The notes under the pieces were generated by a model. It did no database searches. It had not been told where the DNA came from and saw only the letters and a list, made by a program, of their open reading frames with translations. The position numbers and the translations under genes are program-made. From assembly GCA_018401435.1 (NCBI GenBank), contig JAGYJW010000021.1, positions 40,228 to 104,227 on the forward strand: DNA of 64,000 nt, in the 5' to 3' direction. This document shows positions 26,820-35,798 of the stretch, in pieces (position 1 is the stretch's first letter; each line of letters begins with the position of its first letter). This DNA is from Deltaproteobacteria bacterium. GTDB taxonomy: Bacteria; Myxococcota_A; UBA796; UBA2385.

Positions 26820-27679
26820 GGGCTTCCTGGGGGATTGGATGCGGGGGCGGCGGCGTCGGCCGCGGAGGGGGGGGCCGCGTCGGGGGCAGGGCGCTTGGCC
26901 TTGCCCGCCTTGGCCTTCTTGCGGGCAGGGGTCGGGACCGCGAGGTCCAGGTCGGCGCCGATGCCGGAGCGGGTGAGGTCGAGGCGGACGGTGCGGATGC
27001 GGTCCCCTTGCCGGTAGCGTCCTTGCACCTGGGCGACGAGGCGGGCTGCCGTGGCGGCGTCAAGGGTGACCTCACCGCTGAGGTCGATCAAGCCGTCGTC
27101 TGCCGGCTTCTTGTTGCGCCGCCGGCCCTTGCCCTTGGCCTTGTCGTCGTCGTCGTCGGGGGCCGGGGGCTCCGGCAAGGGACGCAGCCCCACCGCATAA
27201 CGCCGCACGCGCCGGCCTTCGACCACGTCTTCGTCGATCTCGGTAAGCAGCAGTCGGGATTGAAAGGGACTCAGGGCCTGGTCCCAGGCATTCCAGGCCA
27301 GGCGCAGCTCTTGCCGCCAGGGTTCGGGGTCGCCGCGGTTGGTCCAGCCGCCATCCTCTCGCTCGCTCCAAGCGCTGCCGCCGGTCACCCGAACCGCAGA
27401 CACCCGCTCGCCATCCACGGCGCGCCGCATCTCGAAGGCGTCCCAGCTCTGCCACTGGACCTCGACCCCTTCAAGAACATCGGTCAGCACGACGTCGTCG
27501 CGGAGATCTTGTCGCCGGATGCTGGCGGAGAGGCGGTGGGGGCCGAGGCGGGCCACCGAGTCGAATTGCACCTCTTGCGAGGCCTGGGCCAGGGTCGGCC
27601 CCGCGTCACTGTCGCAAGCGCCGAGCAGACCTGCAGCCAGGCCAGAGGCCAGGGCCAAGGCCTTGCCCAGCGCCCTCAC
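26816..27679 (-). CDS. Putative lipoprotein of unknown function within the obgE-rsfS operon
   Basis: 287 residues. The signal peptide has its lipobox at LLGAC (Cys22). The mature part has beta-rich segments typical of LolA/LppX-like lipoproteins ([35 protein letters not shown]), a charged linker [17 protein letters not shown] at about 180-196, and an Ala/Pro-rich low-complexity C-terminus. I recognise no catalytic motif. It overlaps obgE and rsfS by 4 bases on each side, so it is part of the operon. A lipoprotein is unexpected between two ribosome-linked cytosolic genes. Confidence 0.75.
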   Translation of the reverse strand: MRALGKALALASGLAAGLLGACDSDAGPTLAQASQEVQFDSVARLGPHRLSASIRRQDLRDDVVLTDVLEGVEVQWQSWDAFEMRRAVDGERVSAVRVTGGSAWSEREDGGWTNRGDPEPWRQELRLAWNAWDQALSPFQSRLLLTEIDEDVVEGRRVRRYAVGLRPLPEPPAPDDDDDKAKGKGRRRNKKPADDGLIDLSGEVTLDAATAARLVAQVQGRYRQGDRIRTVRLDLTRSGIGADLDLAVPTPARKKAKAGKAKRPAPDAAPPSAADAAAPASNPPGSP

Positions 27680-28752
27680 GCGTTGGGACCGACGCCGGGG
27701 GGCTGGACCACGCTGGGGCCATCGGCCTGGGCGGCCTCGCGCAGGCGCTGGACGTCCAGGGCGGTGTGGTCCACCAGCTCCTTGATGCCGGCGCCGGTGG
27801 CGGCGCTGATGCTGTGCACCCTGGGGCGGGCCCGGCCCGTGGCGCGGGCCAGGATGGCGTCGCGGGCGGCGGCGATCTCTTCTTCGTCCACCAGGTCGAC
27901 CTTGGTCAGCACGATGCGCTCGGGGCGGGTGGCCAAGTCGGGATCATAGCGCATCAGCTCGTCCCGGATCGCGCTGTAGCGCTCTTCGGGCGGGTCCAGC
28001 TCGTCGGGACCCAGGCTCACCAGGTGCAGCAGGGTGCGGGTGCGCTGGAGGTGTCGCAGGAACTGGTGGCCCAGGCCGGCGCCATCGGCCGCCCCGCGAA
28101 TCAGCCCCGGAATGTCGGCGACGACGAAGTTGCCTTCGATCCCGCGGTCCACCACACCCAGGTTGGGCACCAGGGTGGTGAAGGGGTAGTCGGCCACCTT
28201 GGGCCGAGCAGCCGAAATCCGGCTGATCAGCGTGCTTTTTCCCGCGTTGGGGAAGCCCAGCAGGCCCACATCCGCCATGAGCATCAGCTCGAGGCGCAAG
28301 CGCCGTTCCACACCCGGCTCACCCGGAGTGGATTCGGTGGGCGAGCGGTTGGTGCTGGACTTGAAGTGCCAGTTGCCCTTGCCCGGCGCCCCGCCCTTGG
28401 CGGCGACAAAGCGCAGGCCCTCCTCGGTCAGGTCGGCCAGGAGTTCGCCCGTCTCTTCGTCGAAGACCCGGGTGCCCGCGGGCACCATCAGCTCGACATC
28501 TTCGGCGGATTTGCCGGTCCGTTGCCGGCCGCCACCCCGCTCGCCATCCTTGGCCCGCCAGATGGCGTGGCCCCGAAGCTCGAGCAGGCTGCTGCGACGG
28601 GTGGTGGTGACCAGGACGACATTGCCGCCTCGGCCTCCATCGCCACCGTCGGGCCCACCAAGGGGTACGAATTTTTCGCGGCGGAAGGCGACCGCTCCGT
28701 CGCCTCCCTTGCCACTCTCGATATGGATCGAGACCTCGTCAACGAAGCGCAT
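27676..28752 (-). CDS. obgE: GTPase Obg/CgtA
   Basis: 358 residues. The Gly-rich Obg fold at the N-terminus reads [20 protein letters not shown] and later [14 protein letters not shown]. The G domain has G1 [10 protein letters not shown]2 TTLVP, G3 DIPGLIRGA and G4 LTKVDL. Obg is an essential 50S-assembly and ppGpp-responsive GTPase. It lacks the long C-terminal OCT domain of some homologues. It follows rplU and rpmA, a conserved gene order, with a 4-base overlap to the downstream lipoprotein gene. Confidence 0.96.
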   Translation of the reverse strand: MRFVDEVSIHIESGKGGDGAVAFRREKFVPLGGPDGGDGGRGGNVVLVTTTRRSSLLELRGHAIWRAKDGERGGGRQRTGKSAEDVELMVPAGTRVFDEETGELLADLTEEGLRFVAAKGGAPGKGNWHFKSSTNRSPTESTPGEPGVERRLRLELMLMADVGLLGFPNAGKSTLISRISAARPKVADYPFTTLVPNLGVVDRGIEGNFVVADIPGLIRGAADGAGLGHQFLRHLQRTRTLLHLVSLGPDELDPPEERYSAIRDELMRYDPDLATRPERIVLTKVDLVDEEEIAAARDAILARATGRARPRVHSISAATGAGIKELVDHTALDVQRLREAAQADGPSVVQPPGVGPNA

Positions 28753-28802
28753 GCGCGATTCCCGGGGTCCCGATCCCGTAGGGGTCAGATGACCCCGCCG
28801 GT

Positions 28803-29069
28803 TCAGGCCTCTGCAGTCTCGGCGGGCACGACCAGGACGGTGCGCCGGTTCCGCCGGGAGGTGAACTTGACGTGCCCATCACGCAGGGCGAAGAGCGTCC
28901 AGTCCCGGCCCGTGCCCACGCCGTCGCCGGCGTGGAACTTGGTGCCGCACTGGCGGACGAGGATGTTGCCGGCAAGCACGAACTGGCCGTCGCCGCGCTT
29001 CACACCCCGGTACTTCGGGTTGGAATCACGGCCGTTCCGGGTGCTTCCCTGGCCCTTCTTGTGTGCCAT
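28803..29069 (-). CDS. rpmA: 50S ribosomal protein bL27
   Basis: 88 residues. It begins [20 protein letters not shown] with [19 protein letters not shown] following, the classic bL27 sequence including the basic N-terminal tail that reaches the peptidyl-transferase centre. The first residues directly precede the KKGQGS motif, so no Firmicutes-type cleaved leader is present. It sits 13 bases after rplU in the usual rplU-rpmA-obgE order. Confidence 0.97.
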   Translation of the reverse strand: MAHKKGQGSTRNGRDSNPKYRGVKRGDGQFVLAGNILVRQCGTKFHAGDGVGTGRDWTLFALRDGHVKFTSRRNRRTVLVVPAETAEA

Positions 29070-29082
29070 CGTGGACTCCGAA

Positions 29083-29397
29083 TCAGGCGTTGATGCCGGT
29101 GATGGTCAGCGTGGTCTCGGTCGGACGGAAGCTGCCGCCCTTCCGGTACCGCTTCCGCCGCCGGAACTTGTAGATGTCGCGCTTGGCACCCTTGTCGGTA
29201 GAGACGACCTCCGCGGTGACGGAGGCGCCGGCGACGACGGGAGCACCGATGCGGGCTTCAACACCTTCGCCACCCACCAGGAGGACCTGGTCGAGGGTGA
29301 TGGTGCTGCCGGCTTCGGCGGCCAGGCTCTTGACGATGATGGTGTCGCCCTGGGACACCCGGTACTGCTGCCCACCAGTGGCAATGACGGCGTACAT
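29083..29397 (-). CDS. rplU: 50S ribosomal protein bL21
   Basis: 104 residues, the standard bL21 length: [20 protein letters not shown] at the start and [19 protein letters not shown] near the end. The ATG at 29397 is chosen over the in-frame ATG at 29532 because homology begins there and the upstream stretch is leader RNA with hairpins and a promoter. It is the first gene of the rplU-rpmA-obgE-lipoprotein-rsfS-rlmH operon. Confidence 0.97.
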   Translation of the reverse strand: MYAVIATGGQQYRVSQGDTIIVKSLAAEAGSTITLDQVLLVGGEGVEARIGAPVVAGASVTAEVVSTDKGAKRDIYKFRRRKRYRKGGSFRPTETTLTITGINA

Positions 29398-29427
29398 GAA
29401 ATTCTCCAGAATCGGACCTTTAGCGGA

Positions 29428-29453
29428 CCCAGATGCGGGCCCCAGATGCGGGG
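29428..29453 (-). promoter_or_regulatory. Two tandem hairpins with identical loops in the rplU leader
   Basis: Read on the minus strand: CCCC-GCATCT-GGGG followed directly by CCC-GCATCT-GGG, ending 31 bases before the bL21 start codon. Both hairpins present the same 6-base loop GCATCT. The position suits an autoregulatory ribosomal-protein leader, but this is inferred from position and structure only. Confidence 0.45.
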
Positions 29454-29559
29454 CCCTCGGGTGCGAACCAGCGCGGGAGCGAGAGGGCAGGCCCTCATGG
29501 CTCGGGCGGGCTGAACGCGTCAGCCTGCCCACGCCGTCACCCGGTCACGAGGCCGGGGG

Positions 29560-29588
29560 GCTGTACGGCGCGCAGCGCCCTCTGTCAA
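29560..29588 (-). promoter_or_regulatory. Sigma70-type promoter of the rplU operon
   Basis: On the minus strand, a perfect -35 box TTGACA (29583-29588) and a -10-like TACAGC (29560-29565) are separated by 17 bases. This is about 160 bases upstream of the bL21 start and leaves a long leader containing the tandem hairpins. Confidence 0.6.
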
Positions 29589-29624
29589 GGCGCGCGCGCG
29601 CGATCCAGCGCCGGTGGATCCCGG

Positions 29625-31343
29625 TCAGCGAAGCCGCGCCCCCAGCTGCAGCCGCAGCTTGTCCAGGCGTTCCTGCACGGCGTCGGTGTCCAGGGCCTGG
29701 AAACGCTCGGGGAGCATCGCGCGGCTGCTGCTCTCGAAGACGGCCAGCATCTCCATATAGTCGAGCATTCGGATGTCCCGGCTGGGGATCACATCGCCCA
29801 CGGCCCCGTCCAGATCGATCTGTTCGATGACGTCCCGCTCCTGGTCCATGGCCCGGTTCGCGGCGGCCAGAAGCACGGCCTCGAGCTCGGCGCCGGAGTA
29901 GCCGTCGGTGGCTGCGCTGGCGTGGGTGAGGTCGAGGTCTTTCACCACGTCGAGCTTGTTCTTGCGAATCAGCGCCTCGTAGATCAGCTGGCGCTCGTGG
30001 GCGGTCTCGGGAAAGAAGAAGGGGATCTTGAGGTCCAGGCGCCCTGGTCGCTTGAGGTCCACATCCAGCTTGTCGGGGCGGTTGGTCATCATGATGACCA
30101 CGATGCGGCCCCGGTGCCGGGTGTCGCTCATGAACTCCTTGAGGCGCGAGATCACGCGGGAGGAGGTGCCACCGTCGTTGTCTCCGCCGCCCATCGAGCG
30201 GTCGGCCTCGTCGATGATGAGCAGCACGTAGCCGAGACCTTCGACGACCTGGAGGATCTTTTCCAGGTTGCCTTCGGTGCTGCCCACCCACTTCTCGCGG
30301 AAATTCTTGAACTTGATGCAGGTGAGCCCGCTCTCGGCGGCGAAGGCCTCGGCCAGGAAGGTCTTTCCGGTGCCCATCGGGCCGACGAACATCGCGCCCA
30401 TCGGCACACGGTTGACCTGGCCTGCCTTGATGGCCCGAGCCACGCGCATCAGGTCGCGCTTGAGGCGATCCATGCCGCCCACATGGCTGAAGTCGTGGCC
30501 GGGATCGACGAACTCGACCAGCCCGTGGCACTCCTGCTCGATGATGGCCTTCTTGCGCCGGCTGACCGTGCGGAAGGTGATGGGTTCGCCGGACTGGCGC
30601 GCCCGGCGGAACAGCCCCCGGATCTGCACCAGGGACAGCCCGGCGGTGACCTTGGCCAGGGACTCGTCGGACATTTCGAGTTCGACGCCGTGGTGGTCCA
30701 TCTCGTGAATGAAGCCCAGGCGCGCGTTGGCGTCGGGCAGGCTCACGTTGAGGTGGGCGAGTTGGGCGCTGGCGCTCACCCGGCGGTGCACATCCGAGAG
30801 GTTTTCCGTCACCAGGATGATGATGTTGTCGCTCTGCAGCAGGTTGGGGTCGCTGGACCAGCGCTGCAGGGCGATGAGGTTCTGCTTGTCGGCCTCTCCC
30901 ATGAAGCCGATTTCGGCCATGGGCACGATGGTCTCGACATAGTCCAGCACCACCGCGGCCCGCTGGGTGGTGTCGGTGATGAGGTGCTCGACCAGGGGCA
31001 GGACCTTGTCGGGACCCTGGGGCCAGCCATCCAGCAAGCCCTCGCCGCGAATCAGCCGCTGGGCGTTGACCACCGACCGCACGCGGTCTTCGATCTTGCG
31101 GTCGGGAAACTCGACCCCCTCGCTCAGGTTGTAGTAGAGGACCAGCTCCTTGGTGCGGGCCAGGAAGCGCTCCAGATACTCGCGAATGGGGACGTAGCGC
31201 ACCTTTCCGTCTGGGTCGGTCCAAGGGAAGACGTCCCGGACATTGCCATGCAGCAGAAACATGCTGGCTTCGCCACTGACGTAGCGCAGGCGCAATTCCT
31301 GGGCCCAAGGCGGGAAGACGGGCTCAGTTGCGGGGACGGGCAT
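29625..31343 (-). CDS. Ycf46-like AAA ATPase with degenerate first module
   Basis: 572 residues. The N-terminal half looks like a degenerate AAA module ([30 protein letters not shown]) with no P-loop. The C-terminal half is a full AAA module: Walker A GPMGTGKT (about 318-325), Walker [10 protein letters not shown] (about 374), sensor 1 [10 protein letters not shown] and an Arg-finger-type KRPGRLDLK. This half-dead, half-active layout is that of Ycf46-type ATPases. The start at 31343 is the first Met directly before sequence with normal composition; the in-frame ATG at 31493 would add an Arg/Pro-rich stretch that overlaps the end of the HEAT gene. The role is unknown; it is grouped with HEAT and FHA genes. 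Confidence 0.85.
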   Translation of the reverse strand: MPVPATEPVFPPWAQELRLRYVSGEASMFLLHGNVRDVFPWTDPDGKVRYVPIREYLERFLARTKELVLYYNLSEGVEFPDRKIEDRVRSVVNAQRLIRGEGLLDGWPQGPDKVLPLVEHLITDTTQRAAVVLDYVETIVPMAEIGFMGEADKQNLIALQRWSSDPNLLQSDNIIILVTENLSDVHRRVSASAQLAHLNVSLPDANARLGFIHEMDHHGVELEMSDESLAKVTAGLSLVQIRGLFRRARQSGEPITFRTVSRRKKAIIEQECHGLVEFVDPGHDFSHVGGMDRLKRDLMRVARAIKAGQVNRVPMGAMFVGPMGTGKTFLAEAFAAESGLTCIKFKNFREKWVGSTEGNLEKILQVVEGLGYVLLIIDEADRSMGGGDNDGGTSSRVISRLKEFMSDTRHRGRIVVIMMTNRPDKLDVDLKRPGRLDLKIPFFFPETAHERQLIYEALIRKNKLDVVKDLDLTHASAATDGYSGAELEAVLLAAANRAMDQERDVIEQIDLDGAVGDVIPSRDIRMLDYMEMLAVFESSSRAMLPERFQALDTDAVQERLDKLRLQLGARLR

Positions 31344-31395
31344 GGGGCGCTCCGGGCAGATGCTGGGCCAACTGTAATGCCCCCGCGCCCCGGGG

Positions 31396-32582
31396 TCAGC
31401 GCGCCGCGGCGATGGCGAGCAGGGCGCCGGCGGCTTCAACCCGCACCCGCGCGTTTTCATCCGCCAGCGTGGCTTCGAGGGCCGGCGTGCCAACAGGGCT
31501 GGCGAGGGCCGCCAGGCCTTCGGCGGCTGCCTCCCGCACGGGATCGTCGGGGTCTTGCAGGCCGGCTTCGAGCAGCTTCTGGGCCGCGCGGGTGGCCTTG
31601 CGATCGTCGCCTCGCCCGGCGTCGGACAAGGCCGTGCCCAGCAGCCGCAAGGCCATGGCCCGCAGCTCGCGGTTCTCGGAGGCCGCGGCCTCCTCGGCGG
31701 TGGCCAGGCTGCCTTCCCCCCGCGCCAGGAGGATCAAGCGGGCGTAGGTGCGCACCTCGGGCCGCGTCGCCCCCGCCGCCTTCTTCAGCAGGGCCTCGGC
31801 CGCGGGGATGGACAGGGCGGCAAGGTAGTCCAGGGACTCCAGCTGGGCCTCGGCCATCGGGGCGTCCAGGCCCTCCCGCAGGATCGCCTCGCCGCGGCTG
31901 GCTCCCAGGCGCATCAGGGCGGCGCCGATGGCGGGTCGCAGGGGCTCCTCCACCAGGTCGGCCGCCTCCTCCAGGCCGGGGATGAGCCCGGTGAGGCCAC
32001 TTCGGCCGACATCATCGATAAATGCGATGTCCAGGGGCAGGTCGCCCTCCGCGAGCATGGTGGCCAGGCGGGCTTCGGCGCCCGGGTCGCCGAGGCCGCT
32101 GCGGCGAGCGCGCAGGGGGCGGCGCGCCAGGACTCGCTCTCGGCGGCCTCGGCCGCTTGAATCGCGGCGAGGCTGCCGGTGTGGCCCCCTTGGGCCAGCC
32201 GCAGGCCCGCAGCGCAGCGCAGGTAGCTGTCCGCCCCCGCCAGTGCGGCCAGCTCTGCGAGATGGCCCAGAGCGGCAGCTTCTTCACCCCGGCTGGCCAG
32301 GGCTTCCAAGGTCGCGCGTCGCACCCAGGGGCTGGGATCCCCCAGACCCCGTGGGGTCCAGTCTCCACCGCCCGGCGCGTCGCTGAAGCGAACCAGCAGG
32401 GCCAGGGCCCGGGCGCGCACCGCCGGGTCGAGATCGGCCGCAGCCTGCTGCAAGGCGGCCTCGGCGGCGGGGTGGTGTCGGTTCTGCAGAGCCGTCGCGC
32501 CCACCGGCACGGCCGGGCCGGCGTGGCGGGCGCAGGCGGCGACCAGCACGGCCAGGGCGACGAGGATGCGGGCAGGCGTCAT
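31396..32582 (-). CDS. HEAT-repeat lipoprotein (frameshifted at ~32098)
   Basis: The signal peptide has a lipobox-like LVAAC (Cys17). Regular HEAT/PBS-lyase-type helical repeats follow, such as DPSPWVRRATLEALASRGEE and, at the far end, DPDDPVREAAAEGLAALASP. The frame from 32582 gives good repeats until about 32100 and then turns into Arg/Pro noise. The frame ending at 31396 continues with LGDPGAEARLATMLAEGDLP. Adding one C in the short C run near 32098 joins the halves at ALAAAALGDPGAEARL. HEAT solenoids are protein-binding scaffolds. Neighbours are a Ycf46-like ATPase (52 bases downstream) and an FHA protein (84 bases upstream). Confidence 0.7.
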
Positions 32583-32666
32583 GGTGGGGGTCCTTGGGCG
32601 GGGGCGGGGCCCGTCGCGCTCACCGACCCCAGACCCGCTCTGCAGGTTCCCGCGCGCTGCGTGGCT

Positions 32667-34360
32667 TCAGCGGGCCTTCGCCTCGTGCAGGCCATAGTTG
32701 GCCTCGTACCAATACCAGGTGCGTCGGTCGGGGTCGGCCTTCTGCACCTTCTCGAAGGCCTTGACGGCCTCGGCGCTGCGGCCAGCTGCCAGGGCTTCGG
32801 CGCCCTCTTGGTAGATCTTGGAGACCTTGCGGGCGAGGCGGGCCAGCTCTGCGGGGGTCATACCCTTGGCGATGTCGGCGCGCAGGCGGTCGAGATCGTC
32901 GGTGAGTTCGGCGTTCCCGGGGTTTAGCCGCAGGGCCGCGGCGACAGCCTCGCGGGCCTCGACCAGGCCGGTGCCGGCGCCCAAAGCGCGGCGGGCCAGG
33001 GCGTGCGCGTCCTTGGCCTGGCTGCGGCGGGTGGCCTCGTCGGTGCCGCGCAATGCGGCGTCCTCGGCGAGGGCGTTCAGGGCGATCTCTTCGACCACCA
33101 GGAAGCCCATGCGCTTGGCTTCAACGTGTTCGGGCTCGGTCTGGAGGACCTTGTAGAAGCGCGAGGCCGAGTCCAGATAGCGGCGCTCGTGCAGCAGCAG
33201 GCGGCCCTCGTCCATGAGGGCGCTGACCTCGTCGCTATCCTGCTTGGGGGTCGCGGCCTGGGTGGCGGCGGCGACCTGGGCGGCCTTGGCGGTGGCCTGC
33301 TGCTGCTGCTGGTAGAGGTACCAGCCGCCCGCGCCCGCGCCAACCATGGCCACCAGCAGCACGAAGCCGGCGGCGGCCGACAGGGCGATGATGAGGGCGC
33401 CTTTGTTGCTGGCCTCGGGGGCCGGCGGGGCTTCGGCCTCTGCGGGCAGGGGCTGCGCCCACATGGCCTGCTCGGCCGGCGAGACCGCGCCTGAGCGACG
33501 TGGGCGACCGGGGCGACCGGGGCGACCGCGACCGGGGCGACGGCCTGCGGCGGCGGGGGCCGGGGCGGCGACAGGCTGGGGCGCCGGACGCTGCGGCGGC
33601 GGGGCGGCCGGAGCCGGCGGCGCGGGGGCACGACGGGCAGGGCTTCGGGAGCCCGAATGGTGGGATCGTCTCCGGGGCGGCCGGGATCGGGCAGGGGCCC
33701 GAGCAGCTCGAAGCGGAATTCCGTGGAGCCGATGCGGATGACGTCGCCGCTGCTCAGCGGGTGCTGGCTGGCCCGGCGGCCGTTGACATAGGTGCCATTG
33801 GCGCTGCCATTGTCGATGAGCCAGTAGCCCTCGGCCCGAAGCTCGACCCGGGCGTGTTCGCGGCTGGCGGCGGGGTCGTAGAGCACGACCTCGCGGGCTT
33901 CGCTGCGGCCCATGGACACGGGGGCGCCGCCCAGGGGATAGGCCGAAGCGAGGCGGTGGCCGGCCAGAACCACCAAACGGGCCGGCGCGGCGCCGATGGC
34001 GTCGATGTCGGGCGCCCGCATGGTCTCGTCGTCTTCGAGGGAGCGGCCCAGGCTGACGGGCTCGGTGATCCGGAACTGCAGGACGAAGGGTTCGATGACG
34101 ATCTCGTCGCCATCGACCACCACCTGCTGTTCCACCCGCCGGCCCCGGTAGAAGGAGCCGTTGCCGCTGCCAAGGTCTTCGAAGCGCACCGAGTCGCCAT
34201 CGACGGAGATCCGCGCGTGCCGTCGGCTGACGCCGATGTCGGGCAGGACGAGGTCGTTGTCTTCCGCCCGACCCATATGGGTGATGCCAGGGCCGATGGG
34301 CAGCCGCTTCTCGGGCTGTCCAGTTCGACGAACGACAAGTTCAACCTGACGTGTAGCCAC
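32667..34360 (-). CDS. Double FHA-domain membrane protein with TPR-like periplasmic part (frameshifted at ~33624)
   Basis: Two FHA phosphothreonine-binding domains come first: GRAEDNDLVLPDIGVSRRHA with GSGNGSFYRG, then GRSEAREVVLYDPAASREHA with GSANGTYVNGR. A Pro/Ala-rich linker follows. In the starting frame that linker becomes Arg/Pro noise after VVPP at the C run 33624-33628. The other frame gives PAPPAPAAPPPQRPAPQP and carries on through one membrane helix (ALIIALSAAAGFVLLVAMVG) to a helical TPR-like C-terminal domain ending at 32667. One missing C explains the break. FHA domains read Ser/Thr kinase output; the kinase at 1-2795 is a candidate partner. Confidence 0.72.
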
Positions 34361-34432
34361 GAGCGCCGCCTCTACCTGCTGGATCGGGGGTGGTGATAAC
34401 CAGGATCGCGCGATCCGACCGCCGCCAGAGGG

Positions 34433-34924
34433 CTAAGTCAGGAGCGCATAGGCCAGTCCGATGCCTGCGAGGAGCAAGACGATGGCGCCGCCCAGCCAGA
34501 GACCCTTGGGGGCGGGAGCCTCGGCGACTTGCCGAGGAGCGTCGAGGGTGGGCGAGTCCGGGCCCTGGTAGGGTGCGGGCTTGCTGCGGGGGGGCGGCGT
34601 CGGGCCCGAAGGAAGCTCGCCGGCCTCGGCAAGCTCGATGGTGAAGCTGTGGTCGCCCACCCGAATGTCATCGCCCGGGGACACCGTCTTGGGCCGCACC
34701 ACGCGCTTGTCGTTGACAAAGACGCCGTTGCGGCTGCCCGCGTCCTGGACCCAGACCGACCCATTGTGAAGGAAGACCCTGGCATGTTCGCGAGAGACGC
34801 CGGGATCGTCGATCTGGACGGAGCAGCCCGGATCGCGCCCCAGCACGAGGCCCTCGGCGTCAATGACATTGCGCCGACCCTTGAGGAGCCCGGCCGTGCC
34901 TGTCAGGTAAGGGACGCGATCCAT
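34433..34924 (-). CDS. Small FHA-domain protein with C-terminal membrane anchor
   Basis: 163 residues. The FHA domain is at about 18-98 with GRDPGCSVQIDDPGVSREHA and DAGSRNGVFVNDKRVV. A Pro-rich linker (PTPPPRSKPAPYQGPDSP) leads to a C-terminal helix, WLGGAIVLLLAGIGLAYALL, a tail anchor facing the cytosol. It lies 72 bases upstream of the double-FHA gene in the same direction. The start at 34924 is taken because FHA homology begins soon after; an in-frame ATG at 34966 is possible. Confidence 0.87.
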   Translation of the reverse strand: MDRVPYLTGTAGLLKGRRNVIDAEGLVLGRDPGCSVQIDDPGVSREHARVFLHNGSVWVQDAGSRNGVFVNDKRVVRPKTVSPGDDIRVGDHSFTIELAEAGELPSGPTPPPRSKPAPYQGPDSPTLDAPRQVAEAPAPKGLWLGGAIVLLLAGIGLAYALLT

Positions 34925-35079
34925 GGGGAGTGCAGCGGTCTTGGGCTGGGGTGGATGGGGGCGCAAGATCCTTTTCGGATCCCGCCAGCGGCGCTGCCCT
35001 CAAGGCTAATCCAGGCGACTCCTGGCGTCACCCGGCGGAGGTGGTGGCGTCAACAGCGGTCTCCGACGGAGGGGGGGCG

Positions 35080-35109
35080 TTGACATCAATTCGCCCGACT
35101 TGCTACGGT
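35080..35109 (+). promoter_or_regulatory. Sigma70-type promoter for the coiled-coil/TPR genes
   Basis: Perfect -35 box TTGACA (35080-35085), 18-base spacer, -10-like TACGGT (35104-35109), 101 bases before the ATG at 35210. It lies in the 285-base gap between divergent units, in which I see nothing else. Confidence 0.5.
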
Positions 35110-35209
35110 CCGCGGTCAAGAGCGACCTGCTCGTCTGTGCGCGCTGACCTGGAACCCAAGATCCGGCTCCGATGAGGTCTCGCACCGGCCCCCCCTGGAG
35201 GATTCCTCG

Positions 35210-35740
35210 ATGAGCGACGACACGAGCCAGCGCCTTGAAGCCATCCAGGGCGAGCTGGCGACCATCCTCGAGGCCCGCCTGGCCGAGTTGAACCGCACCC
35301 TCCGCGACACCGAAGCCGCCACCCGTCGCATCATCAGCGCCGAGGTCGAGATCGAGCGCCACCGCGGCGCGCAGGCCTCTTTGGACGGCCAGATCGAACA
35401 CCTCCAGGCCGATCTGGACGAGGGCCGCGAGCGCGCCCGCTCCCTGGCCCAGCGCGAACGCGACCTCAACACGGAGCGCGAACGCCAGCGCGACGAGGTC
35501 CTTCGCCTGGAGGACGAGGTCCGCGGCGTAGAGGTCGAGGTCGAGCGCACCCGCGGGCGGGTCACCGACCTCGAGGCCGAGGCCGAGGCCCTGCGCTCCG
35601 AAAACCAGTCCTTGCGCGTCAAGCTCAAGACCCTTGAAGAGAACATCTTGCGGATGCAGAAGATCAAAGAGGAGCTGATGAGCAGCATCAGCGGCCTGAC
35701 CGCCCAGATGTCCACCCTGGCCGGCGGCTCCCCCGAGTAG
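35210..35740 (+). CDS. Coiled-coil protein of unknown function
   Basis: 176 residues, nearly all one long coiled coil with Glu/Arg/Leu heptads (LEDEVRGVEVEVERTRGRV and similar). There is no signal peptide, Cys or recognisable domain. The start at 35210 is preceded by GGAGGATTCCTCG, a clear ribosome site. It lies 58 bases before the TPR gene in the same direction and probably forms an operon with it. It may be structural or an adaptor. Confidence 0.8.
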   Translation: MSDDTSQRLEAIQGELATILEARLAELNRTLRDTEAATRRIISAEVEIERHRGAQASLDGQIEHLQADLDEGRERARSLAQRERDLNTERERQRDEVLRLEDEVRGVEVEVERTRGRVTDLEAEAEALRSENQSLRVKLKTLEENILRMQKIKEELMSSISGLTAQMSTLAGGSPE

Positions 35741-35798
35741 CTGGCCCCGCCTCTCGCCCGGCGCCTGCCCGGGCTGCCTCCTTTGCCGGGACCCGTGC

